Origin: Alphaproteobacteria bacterium
GTDB taxonomy: Bacteria > Pseudomonadota > Alphaproteobacteria > TMED109
Direction: 5' to 3'
Assembly (NCBI GenBank): GCA_022825705.1
Contig: JAJDWH010000010.1
Coordinates: 186,001 to 250,000 of the forward strand
Length of the DNA stretch: 64,000 bases
Each line of letters starts with the position of its first letter. Position 1 is the first letter of the stretch. The notes below the pieces were generated by a model. The model had not been told where the DNA came from. It ran no database searches and saw only the letters and a program-made list of their open reading frames with translations. Of this stretch, positions 55,844-63,277 are shown one piece after another. The translations under genes and the position numbers were made by a program.

Positions 55844-56515
55844 CTACTCTTCCGTTGGCGCTTCTTCCAGTTCGGGAGTCTCCTCGAGCTCCCCCTCTTC
55901 CACTTCTTCTTCTTCTTCCTCTTCAGCAGTTGCGGCAGAGACCAGCGCGGAAGGTGCGACGATACTTGCGACCGTGAAATCCCGATCGCCGATGGTGGGC
56001 TGCACGGCGGGATCCAGCTCGGTTTGGCTGATATGAAGGCTGTCGCCGATTTCCAGGTCCGCGACGTCGAATTCGATTGCTTCCGGGATCAGGCTGGCCG
56101 GGCAGTTCACGTTGATGGTGCGTCTGACGATGTTGAGCACACCGCCGCGCTTGAGGCCCGGGCAGACCTCCTGATTGAGGAACGCTACCGGCACGTCGAC
56201 GGTGACCCGGGTGTCCGGTCCGACACGCAGGAAATCCAGGTGGACCGGATCATCCGTGACCGGATGGTAGGCGACGGCCTGCGGCAGCACCCGAATCGCG
56301 GAGTCCTGGTTCAGATCAATGTCGTACAGCCTGGTTCGAAAACCTGGTCGCCGGATTTCGCGACGGCTGAAATCGAGATCAATGTCGATGGCGACGGGTT
56401 CGAAGTCCTTGCCGTAGATGATGGCCGGCAGTCGGCCCTTTCGGCGGAGCTCCCTTGCCCCTCCCTTGCCGCGAGGCGTGCGCACCTCGGCTTTGATGGT
56501 CGACGTGTTTTCCAT
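55844..56515 (-). CDS. rplY: 50S ribosomal protein L25 / general stress protein Ctc
   Basis: A 223-residue L25 of the two-domain TL5/Ctc type, which binds 5S rRNA. The N-terminal domain shows RGKGGARELRRKGRLPAIIY, and the C-terminal beta domain has VPVAFLNQEVCPGLKRGG. The last 30 residues are an acidic Glu-rich tail. It begins the rplY-pth-ychF run. Confidence 0.94.
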   Translation of the reverse strand: MENTSTIKAEVRTPRGKGGARELRRKGRLPAIIYGKDFEPVAIDIDLDFSRREIRRPGFRTRLYDIDLNQDSAIRVLPQAVAYHPVTDDPVHLDFLRVGPDTRVTVDVPVAFLNQEVCPGLKRGGVLNIVRRTINVNCPASLIPEAIEFDVADLEIGDSLHISQTELDPAVQPTIGDRDFTVASIVAPSALVSAATAEEEEEEEVEEGELEETPELEEAPTEE

Positions 56516-56547
56516 AGATCCGTCCCGGGGCGAACGGCGCCCCCGCC

Positions 56548-57480
56548 TCAGTCGAAGAGGTTGGATACCGAGCGATGATCGCTGATCCGCCGGATCGCCT
56601 CGGCGACCAGCGGGACGACCGAGAGTGTCTGGATTTTTGGCGATTTTGCAACCTCGTCACGCGCGGCGATGCTGTCGGTCACCAGCAGCATGTCCAGCGT
56701 GGAACCATCGATCCGCTCAACTGCCGGGCCCGACAGCACGCCGTGGGTCGCATAGCACGCAACGCGGCTGGCTCCGGCCGTCGTCAAGGCCTGCGCCGCG
56801 TTACAGAGAGTTCCTGCGGTGTCGACGATATCGTCCACAATGATGCAGACCCGTCCGCGGACCTCTCCGATGATGTTGACGACTTCGGAGACGTTCTCGC
56901 GGTCGCGCCGCTTGTCGACGATGGCCAGACTGCTGTCCACCCGGGCAGCCAGATACCGTGCTCGCGCGACGCCGCCGACGTCGGGCGAGACCAGCACATA
57001 GGAATCGTTCTGGAACCGCTCCCGGATGTCGGCAGCGATTACCGGCGCGGCGTACAGGTTGTCGACTGGGATATCGAAGAATCCTTGGATCTGGTTTGCG
57101 TGCAGATCTATCGTCAGCACGCGACTGGCGCCGGCCGTCGTGATCAGGTTCGCGACGAGCTTGGCCGAGATCGGTGCGCGGGGCGCCGCTTTTCGGTCCT
57201 GGCGCGCATAGCCGAAATAGGGGATGACCGCCGTAACGCTGGCCGCAGAGGCGCGCCTCAAGGCGTCGATGCAGACCAGTAGCTCCATGATGTGATCGTT
57301 AGCGGGAGGAGATGTGGATTGGAGCACGAACACGTCCTGGCCCCGGACGTTTTCGCGAACCTCGACGAACACCTCGCCGTCCGAAAATCGCCGGACATCG
57401 GCAGCTGTCAGCCTGAGGCCTAGCTCATCGGCAACCGCGCTAGCGAATTGCTCATTGCTGTTTCCAGCCAGTAGGCGCAT
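56548..57480 (-). CDS. prs: Ribose-phosphate pyrophosphokinase
   Basis: A 310-residue PRPP synthetase. It starts [20 protein letters not shown] and shows [30 protein letters not shown], the flexible loop VDKRRDREN and the PRPP-binding [18 protein letters not shown]. It makes PRPP for nucleotide, His and Trp synthesis. ATG 57480 fits the family start; ATG 57492 (four residues earlier) is possible. It lies upstream of rplY on the same strand. Confidence 0.95.
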   Translation of the reverse strand: MRLLAGNSNEQFASAVADELGLRLTAADVRRFSDGEVFVEVRENVRGQDVFVLQSTSPPANDHIMELLVCIDALRRASAASVTAVIPYFGYARQDRKAAPRAPISAKLVANLITTAGASRVLTIDLHANQIQGFFDIPVDNLYAAPVIAADIRERFQNDSYVLVSPDVGGVARARYLAARVDSSLAIVDKRRDRENVSEVVNIIGEVRGRVCIIVDDIVDTAGTLCNAAQALTTAGASRVACYATHGVLSGPAVERIDGSTLDMLLVTDSIAARDEVAKSPKIQTLSVVPLVAEAIRRISDHRSVSNLFD

Positions 57481-58364
57481 GGGCCGCGGCATCCCCGGTG
57501 TACCCGCGCCCGTCGTCACCGACCTGCGCAACAAAAAATCTACTCTTGCACCGCATCGGGGTAAAGGGACGGGCAGATCAGGAAGTTCCGCCGGCTCTCG
57601 CGTCGAAGGCCTGGCAGAGCCCGTCGGGCGCCAGCATCGCCGCACCGGTGCGGAATTCCGGGAACTTGCCGGAAAAAAATCGCGTTGCCACCTCCTGTCG
57701 CCGCCGGATTCGTGTCAGCTCGCTGCGGGTCCGCCGACGCCCGCCCACCAAGACCCCACGCAAGCGACAATCCGGCCGATCGTCGTGCTGAATGAAGTCC
57801 CGGAAACTGCGCAGAGACCGGCGGCGGGTTCGGGAGACCCCATGCCCTCTCTGGCCTCAAGCACCGGTCTAGGTAGTTGCGATCATTGATCCAAGCTTGG
57901 ATGCCGGTGCGGCTCGCCCATAGTCTTGAGGGGCAATCAACGCGACCGCAAGCGCGCTCCAGCCGGTTTCGACGAGCTAGGTGCGACCTGACCGGGGCTC
58001 CATCCTGGTCGACGTCCCGGTTTCATCGACTCCGTCCAGTGGCTCGGGTTCCAGATCGGGATGTCTACGCCGCCATCCGTCCGGAAGACGCACAATGCGC
58101 TGGAATTTCCTGCCCGAGGACGCGCGCCGTCCAAAGCCCGAACACGACCACAAGCGCGCAAGGAAATGATCGGCTCAGCTTGCTGCCTCAATGCCCTGTC
58201 GTCACGGCCAATCGGGCTTGCGAACGCAAACAGCGCACGTTGGTCGCCGTCTGCCTTCCCTCACTATGCCGTTATCTATCGATATCAGGGCCGCGGTCCG
58301 GGATGGCAAAAGATGATACATTGGATGTATCGTCCTTGACTTCACTCATAGAGGGAACCGACCC
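57481..58364. other. 884-base region between prs and the ACP gene, no intact gene
   Basis: No intact gene is recognised. On the minus strand at 57578-57640 a short frame reads [20 protein letters not shown] and then stops; this resembles a conserved block of beta-ketoacyl synthases but the match is only about 20 residues. The rest gives no recognisable translation. A 17-base palindrome lies at its right end. Confidence 0.45.
58315..58331. promoter_or_regulatory. 17-base palindrome upstream of the acyl carrier protein gene
   Basis: GATACAT at 58315-58321 and ATGTATC at 58325-58331 are perfect inverted copies with a three-base centre. It ends 33 bases before the acyl carrier protein ATG, a typical place for a repressor or activator dimer. 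Confidence 0.5.
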
Positions 58365-58595
58365 ATGTCGTCCACGGAAGCCCGCATTAGGACCCTCATC
58401 AGGGAGAATCTCGACTTGGATCATGAACCCGATTTCGACCGGGAGTTCAGCGAAGTCGGGGTTGCTTCCGTCGATGCGGTGGCATTCTACAAGCTGGTCA
58501 ACGAGGAATTTCAGCTAAACATGGTGGCGGAGGATTGCTTGCAATTCCGGACCCTGCGGGATCTGGTCGCACATATTGATTCGGGCACTGGCTAA
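58365..58595 (+). CDS. Acyl carrier protein, stand-alone
   Basis: A 76-residue acidic four-helix carrier protein. The serine that would receive phosphopantetheine lies in VGVASVDAVAFYKLVNEEF, where the usual D-S-L motif reads A-S-V. The helix after it (YKLVNEEFQLNM) matches ACP helix 2, and the C-terminus (RTLRDLVAHIDS) matches helix 4. GAGGGA precedes the ATG. No ketosynthase or thioesterase gene is intact nearby. The fatty acid synthase ACP gene normally sits with fab genes, so this is a special-purpose carrier. Loss of the Asp may alter recognition by the transferase. Confidence 0.82.
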   Translation: MSSTEARIRTLIRENLDLDHEPDFDREFSEVGVASVDAVAFYKLVNEEFQLNMVAEDCLQFRTLRDLVAHIDSGTG

Positions 58596-58768
58596 AGCTT
58601 CCTTGTCGGACGTGTACGTCTGTTCGATATCGTACTTGCTGCAGCCTGAGCCAGGCTGATCGCCCCCTGGTTCGGCGGCAGTCACGGCCTGCACGGAAAG
58701 CCGGATTGTCGCCCGGCGTGGCGGTCGTTGCGGCCAAGTGATGCTATCGAAAGGCAAATATCGAACCC

Positions 58769-58997
58769 ATGAGGGCAGAAGCGGCGTGGGAAATACCAGA
58801 GCCGATTTCAATTTGCCGGGTTGAGATAGACGACCAGACAACGCCGACCGTACGACAGCACGGCAATCGTGATGCAGACGCTCGGATCGTCTTGAGCCAC
58901 GGAAGCGGGCTCGCAGCTGACCCCTACCGTCCCTTTTGGTCGCTGCTGGGCGGACGAATTCGACCTGTTCGTATACGACCTCGGAAACCACAGCCTC
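58769..58997 (+). pseudogene. Alpha/beta hydrolase fragment, frameshifted and truncated
   Basis: The plus frame from ATG 58769 gives ARIVLSHGSGLAADPYRPFW then SLL, the strand and oxyanion region of an alpha/beta hydrolase. The expected continuation ADEFDLFVYDLGNHS is in the next frame, reached if one G of the GGG at 58948-58950 is extra. Homology ends near 58997; the active-site half is missing. The fragment ends where a HigB fragment on the other strand also ends. Confidence 0.7.
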
Positions 58998-59179
58998 GCG
59001 CGGCCGTCTTTGAGGGGATGTAGCCGATAGCCGGGCGCGTCGGCGCTGCCCGGATGCGTCGCCTCTTGCAGGCGGAACAGGATACGCGGAAGCCGTGGCA
59101 TGAGACCGGCGGGAAGCCGCGACGCGTCGTCGCGGTCGTGCAGTGCCAGCAGTCCCTTGTGCCTGTTCTCATGATTCAC
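58985..59179 (-). pseudogene. HigB/RelE-type toxin fragment, 3' end lost
   Basis: From GTG 59179 the minus strand reads NRHKGLLALHDRDDASRLPA and continues to LQEATHPGSADAPGYRLHPL and KDGRARLW, following the HigB pattern (fRHKGLeaLf ... LdaAt ... lPGfRLHpLKGdr.G.W). After W at about 58990 the similarity stops; the conserved S-V-x-V-x-x-N-W-R end and any antitoxin gene are absent. It is therefore a remnant. Confidence 0.65.
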
Positions 59180-59451
59180 TGCAGCACGCCACGTTACACG
59201 CTGCCACCCTTCGTCGTGCCGCCACGAGGAGCGGCAACCCAACCGGCCGGCAACGTGTGCACGGTTCGCTGGTTCGCTGCGGGAACATTGGCGGTGACCG
59301 CATCGGCGTGTCCCGTTCGGAGCGCAGGATCGGCGACCAGCCCCTGCGAGCGCAACGGAGGCACGGATCGGGTCGAACCGTGACGACGCGGTGCTTTTGG
59401 ACACAGCACGGTTTCTCTCTGGCTGGTCCCGGTCGCTCCATGGATTTGGTG

Positions 59452-59480
59452 TTGTCGTTGCCCTATTCGAAAACTATCCT
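59452..59480 (+). promoter_or_regulatory. Possible sigma-70 promoter of the cytochrome c gene
   Basis: TTGTCG at 59452-59457 and TATCCT at 59475-59480 are 17 bases apart, 74 bases before the cytochrome ATG. Match to consensus is partial, so this is tentative. Confidence 0.35.
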
Positions 59481-59553
59481 CCCGGCAGTTTGGCGGCGAC
59501 GCCCCGAACACCCCACACTCTCGGTTCGTTCATTTCATGGAGGGTTTTCGCCC

Positions 59554-59940
59554 ATGATTCGAGTTCTCACGGTCGCGGCCGTTCTTGGCGCCTTGGCCAT
59601 TTCCAGCATGGCTTCGGCAGGCGACGTCGCGAATGGCGAGAAAGTCTTCCAGAAGTGCAAGGCATGTCATACCGTTGACGAAGGGGGCAAGGATCGCGTT
59701 GGTCCTAACCTCTGGGGGGTGTTTGACACGGCCCTGGGGACCAACCGGCCTGACTACAAGTACTCCAAGGGCCTGAAGGCGCTGGGTGAGGAAGGCAAGA
59801 CCTGGACCGACGAGTTGATGGACACCTGGATTACCAATCCGAAACAGGTGGTTGCCCGCTCCAAGATGATCTTCCCGGGCCTGAGGAAGCCCGACGATCG
59901 CGCGGACGTCATCGCGTACCTCAGGCAGTTCGGCGGCTAG
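59554..59940 (+). CDS. Class I cytochrome c (c2 type)
   Basis: A 128-residue periplasmic electron carrier. It has a signal peptide (VLTVAAVLGALAISSMASA), one heme motif CKACH near residue 36, the conserved RVGPNLWGVF, and the axial methionine in RSKMIFPGLRK. The C-terminal helix is DVIAYLRQFGG. It could shuttle electrons from periplasmic dehydrogenases to an oxidase. ATG 59554 is preceded by GGAGGG. It is followed by the CoxG-like gene. Confidence 0.95.
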   Translation: MIRVLTVAAVLGALAISSMASAGDVANGEKVFQKCKACHTVDEGGKDRVGPNLWGVFDTALGTNRPDYKYSKGLKALGEEGKTWTDELMDTWITNPKQVVARSKMIFPGLRKPDDRADVIAYLRQFGG

Positions 59941-59968
59941 GCGGGCACCAGACTAGGGGCCCCCGACC

Positions 59969-60574
59969 ATCGACTTCAGCGGGCAATTCCAGATCCCGGC
60001 GCCGCGGGCCCGGGTCTGGGATGCCCTGAACGATCCGGATGTTCTGAAGCGGTGCATTCCCGGATGCGAGCATCTGGCTTCGGTGGGTCCTGACGCGTTC
60101 GAAGCCCGAGTCCGGGCCCGGGTGGGTCCGGTATCGGCAGCGTTTTCCGGATCCGTCAGGCTGTCGGAAGTACAGCCTCCCGAGAGCTATGTCCTGGTCG
60201 GCGAAGGCAAGGGTGGGGCCGCCGGCTTCGCGAAGGGATCGGCGCGCGTAGCGTTGGCCGAAAATGACGACGGCGGCACCGTACTGAGTTACACGGTGGA
60301 GGTCGGTGTCGGCGGCCGTCTGGCCCAACTGGGTTCCCGGCTGATCGGGGGCGCGATGGACCAGTACTCCACCTCGTTCTTCAATTCCTTCGCCGACATC
60401 GTTGCGACGGAATCGGCACCGGCAGCAGCTTCCCCCCTGGACGCGCCGGCGGAGGCTTCGATCGCTCCGCGAGGAGAGCCTCCAGCCCGCGGCTCACGTC
60501 CGGGCTGGCAAATTCCGCTGCTCGTGGCCTTGGGGATACTGGCGGTACTCTTGGTGCTGGCGTCGTTCAGCTGA
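59969..60574 (+). CDS. coxG: CoxG-family protein (SRPBCC), probably starting at ATC
   Basis: The frame encodes the N-terminus of the carbon monoxide dehydrogenase subunit G family: IDFSGQFQIPAPRARVWDAL, then NDPDVLKRCIPGCEHL. No ATG, GTG or TTG is in frame from the stop at 59954 to GTG 60083, and starting there would remove this whole conserved block. ATC 59969 lies where family members have ATG (M-D-F), with AGGGG nine bases before it, so initiation at ATC is proposed. The 201-residue product ends in a Pro/Ala linker and a C-terminal membrane helix. CoxG anchors CO dehydrogenase-type enzymes to the membrane. It converges on the maturation cluster. Confidence 0.72.
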   Translation: MDFSGQFQIPAPRARVWDALNDPDVLKRCIPGCEHLASVGPDAFEARVRARVGPVSAAFSGSVRLSEVQPPESYVLVGEGKGGAAGFAKGSARVALAENDDGGTVLSYTVEVGVGGRLAQLGSRLIGGAMDQYSTSFFNSFADIVATESAPAAASPLDAPAEASIAPRGEPPARGSRPGWQIPLLVALGILAVLLVLASFS

Positions 60575-60604
60575 TCGACGACTCCGACTACGGCCGCTGA
60601 GCCC

Positions 60605-62188
60605 TCAACAACTGCGCCGCTTCGCCAGGGCCTCGGGGGTATCGAGGTCGACCAGCGGGGCGTTCGTGCCGCACTCGACCTCACAGACCGCCTCGTCGTT
60701 GGAGTCCACGACGTGACGGGCACCCGTGTCGCCGGTCACGCGCAGGATTTCCGCGAAGTACTGGCGCGCGAAGAGCACCGGATTGCCGCGGGTCCCGTTG
60801 TGCGTGGCGACCACGATGGCCCGCCCCTCGATCGGGTCAAACGCGGCCATCAGCTGGTCGACCAACCCGGCGTCCACATCCGGCATGTCGGCCAGCATCA
60901 GGATGGCCCCATCGTGGCCTGCGGGAACCGCCGCAAGGCCGGCATGCACGCTCGACGAGAGCCCTTCCCGGAAATCGCTGTTGTGGACGAGCGTGACGTC
61001 CTGCCCGTCCAGGACCGCAGCGACTTTGTCCGGTTGATGGCCCGTCACGACGATGACCGGAGCGGCTTCGGAGGCGATGGCGGCCCTGGCAGCCCTGGCA
61101 ACCAGAGGCTGGCCGTCGACTGACTCCAGAAGCTTGTTGCCGCCTCGCATTCGCTGCGATCGGCCTGCGGCCATGATCACGGCCGCAATTCGCGGGGCCC
61201 GGCTCTGACGGCGGCGCGCGGCCGTCTTCTTCAGCAGGCCACCCGCTCCCATAGCAACGACAGCGGCCGAATCCACATCGAGATCAGCGGCAAACCGTTC
61301 GAGAACCATGTCCAGCCCGTTGCGGGCGGGAGCTCTCGCGCAGCCGGGCAGACCGATGACGGGGGTGGACTGCAGGGTGCCCAACAGGAGCAGGTTGCCC
61401 GGGTCTACCGGCATGCCGAAGTGATCGACCCGTCCGCCGGCCCGTTCAATGGCCGCCGGGATCACGTCTCGCCGGTCGACGATCGCCGAGGCGCCGCTCA
61501 CGAGTACCAGATCCGGATTGCCACGGAGTGCCTCGGTCAGGGCGTCAGCAAGCTGTGCCGTTTCGTGCGGGACCGTGCGTTCTTTGGCCACTGTGCCACC
61601 GAGTTCCACGATCCGGTTGCCGACACCGGTCCGGGACAGCTTCAGAAGCTTGGGCGTCGTGTCGGAAAGGGTTGTCAGCACATGCCGGACGGAGAGGGGC
61701 CGGAACGGCGCCACCGACAGCAGGCCCTCAGCAGACGTGCATGCCGTCTCGACGTCGCCCCTGGGCACGGCAAAGGGAATGATCTTGATCGTCGCGATGA
61801 GGTCACCGATCCGGACTCGCGCCCCATCGGCCAGCGTCGCGATCGTGATGGCTTCCGAAATCAGGTTGCAGCGTTGCATGGCGCCGACATCGACCTGGAC
61901 GAGGCCGTCGGCCGTCGCCATGACATTGACACGCCCGCCGAACGGCTTGCGAATTTGGGTGCCTGCGCTGGCCGCCGCCTTTGCGAGCGCGGTGGCTGCC
62001 GTGTCTTCTTCAACGTCGTCGGGGTCGAGCCGGGCCACCGTCACTCGATCGATGCCTGCCTGGCACAAGGCGTCGACGTCGGCAGCGCTCAGTACGCGAC
62101 CTTTGCGGAATCTGGTGCCGGCCGCTCGAAGCGAATGAGCCAGTATGGCTCCTTCGCAGTTCAAGGTTGGCTGCAGGCCGAATTCCAC
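60605..62188 (-). CDS. Molybdopterin-binding / molybdenum cofactor cytidylyltransferase fusion (MoeA-like + MobA-like)
   Basis: A 527-residue fusion. The N-terminal 340 residues form a MoeA/MogA-type molybdopterin-binding region (LILVSGASA-like DLVLVSGASAIVDRRDVIP and VIGLPGCARAP). The C-terminal 190 residues are a nucleotidyltransferase of the MocA type, with IAAVIMAAGRSQRMRGGNKL and LMLADMPDVDAGLVDQL. Such enzymes make the CTP-derived cofactor of xanthine and CO dehydrogenases. GTG 62188 is two bases after the coxI stop. It belongs with coxE, coxF and coxI. Confidence 0.9.
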   Translation of the reverse strand: MEFGLQPTLNCEGAILAHSLRAAGTRFRKGRVLSAADVDALCQAGIDRVTVARLDPDDVEEDTAATALAKAAASAGTQIRKPFGGRVNVMATADGLVQVDVGAMQRCNLISEAITIATLADGARVRIGDLIATIKIIPFAVPRGDVETACTSAEGLLSVAPFRPLSVRHVLTTLSDTTPKLLKLSRTGVGNRIVELGGTVAKERTVPHETAQLADALTEALRGNPDLVLVSGASAIVDRRDVIPAAIERAGGRVDHFGMPVDPGNLLLLGTLQSTPVIGLPGCARAPARNGLDMVLERFAADLDVDSAAVVAMGAGGLLKKTAARRRQSRAPRIAAVIMAAGRSQRMRGGNKLLESVDGQPLVARAARAAIASEAAPVIVVTGHQPDKVAAVLDGQDVTLVHNSDFREGLSSSVHAGLAAVPAGHDGAILMLADMPDVDAGLVDQLMAAFDPIEGRAIVVATHNGTRGNPVLFARQYFAEILRVTGDTGARHVVDSNDEAVCEVECGTNAPLVDLDTPEALAKRRSC

Positions 62189-62190
62189 CG

Positions 62191-62889
62191 TCAGCTCGCC
62201 ACCGCACCGCCGCGCCGCACGCTTACGACTTGGGCGAGAATGGCAGCAGCGATCTCGGCCGGAGCCCGCGCGCCGATCGCAAGTCCAACCGGTCCATGGA
62301 TACGGGCGATCTCGGAATCCGAGAAACCTTCTCGGCGGAGGCGCTTGCAGCGGGCCGCATGCGTGCGCGTGCTGCCGAGCGAACCCACGAAAAAGGCAGG
62401 ACTTCGAAGCGCAACGCCGAGGGCAGCGTCGTCGAGCTTCGGGTCGTGGGTGAGCGTGATCACGGCAGTACGGGAGTCCGGCCCGAGCGATTCCATCGCC
62501 TCGTCGGGCCACAAATCGACAACCTGGACGCCCGGGAACCGCGCGCCAGTGGCGAACGCACTCCGCGGATCGATCACGATGGTGTCAAATCCGGCCAGTA
62601 CCGCCATCTTCACCAGCGGCTGGGCAATGTGGACGGCCCCGACGACGACCATCCGGTACGGCGGGGTGTGGACATGGACGAACCACGCCTCCCCATCGGC
62701 CTCGACGGTTCCGCTCTCGTCGTCCGCGATCCGCCGCACGGCATCCGCCACAGCCTCCTCGGGGAGGGAGGGGTCCGCGCCGTCGAGCGACACGACCCCC
62801 TGCGCGCCATCGCTTACTCTGGTGACAACGGCGAGCGGTGTGCGGGTGGCACGTGCCTCGAGAATCCGTGCCAGCGTGGCGTCCTTCAC
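62191..62889 (-). CDS. coxI: XdhC/CoxI-family maturation protein
   Basis: A 232-residue protein of the XdhC/CoxI family. The C-terminal Rossmann-like domain has MVVVGAVHIAQPLVKMAVL and FVGSLGSTRTHAARCKRL. XdhC-type proteins bind the molybdenum cofactor and help its sulfuration before insertion into the enzyme. GTG 62889 overlaps the coxF stop (GTGA). Confidence 0.9.
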   Translation of the reverse strand: MKDATLARILEARATRTPLAVVTRVSDGAQGVVSLDGADPSLPEEAVADAVRRIADDESGTVEADGEAWFVHVHTPPYRMVVVGAVHIAQPLVKMAVLAGFDTIVIDPRSAFATGARFPGVQVVDLWPDEAMESLGPDSRTAVITLTHDPKLDDAALGVALRSPAFFVGSLGSTRTHAARCKRLRREGFSDSEIARIHGPVGLAIGARAPAEIAAAILAQVVSVRRGGAVAS

Positions 62890-63260
62890 GGGGAGTCGCC
62901 GACCCGTTCGACAAGTACCTTGATCCGGCCGCCGCATGCGAGTCCGACCTCCCAGGCGCGTTCGTTCGTCACGCCGAACTCGAGGAGGCGGGCCTTGCCG
63001 TCGGCCATGGCCGCCTGGGCTTCACCGATCACGGCCCCTTCGATGCATCCGCCCGACACCGAGCCGACGATTTCGAGATCGGCATTGACGGCGAGCTGGC
63101 TTCCCGGCTGACGGGGACTGGACCCCCACGTGGCGACGACGGTGGCCAGCGCGACAGGGTGGCCCGCCTCCCGCCAACGCTGCGCTTGGGCGAGTACTTC
63201 GTCCGTCGGGGCTGCCTGGGCGGTGGCATCTTCCCGTGGCGGCGGAGCGGCTTCCGTCAT
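62886..63260 (-). CDS. coxF: XdhC/CoxF-family protein, short form
   Basis: A 124-residue protein corresponding to the N-terminal XdhC domain: VALATVVATWGSSPRQPGSQ and EIVGSVSGGCIEGAVIGEA. It lacks the Rossmann domain, which is in CoxI, so the XdhC function is divided between two coupled genes. The start is ATG 63260. The first 20 residues are disordered. Confidence 0.9.
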   Translation of the reverse strand: MTEAAPPPREDATAQAAPTDEVLAQAQRWREAGHPVALATVVATWGSSPRQPGSQLAVNADLEIVGSVSGGCIEGAVIGEAQAAMADGKARLLEFGVTNERAWEVGLACGGRIKVLVERVGDSP

Positions 63261-63277
63261 GATTGTTCCCGTAAAGA

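Larger units (their letters stand above)
58596..59553. other. 958-base decayed region holding two gene fragments
   Basis: It contains a frameshifted hydrolase fragment on plus and a HigB toxin fragment on minus, listed separately. Outside them (58596-58768 and 59180-59553) no gene is seen apart from a possible promoter for the cytochrome gene. Confidence 0.6.

Noticed and set aside
60083..60574. GTG 60083 as the CoxG start
   Set aside because: It would remove the conserved first 38 residues of the family domain, which are encoded in frame upstream.
61421..62923. 500-codon plus-strand frame opposite the moeA-mobA fusion
   Set aside because: Low-complexity translation typical of antisense GC-rich DNA; the minus-strand genes have strong motifs.
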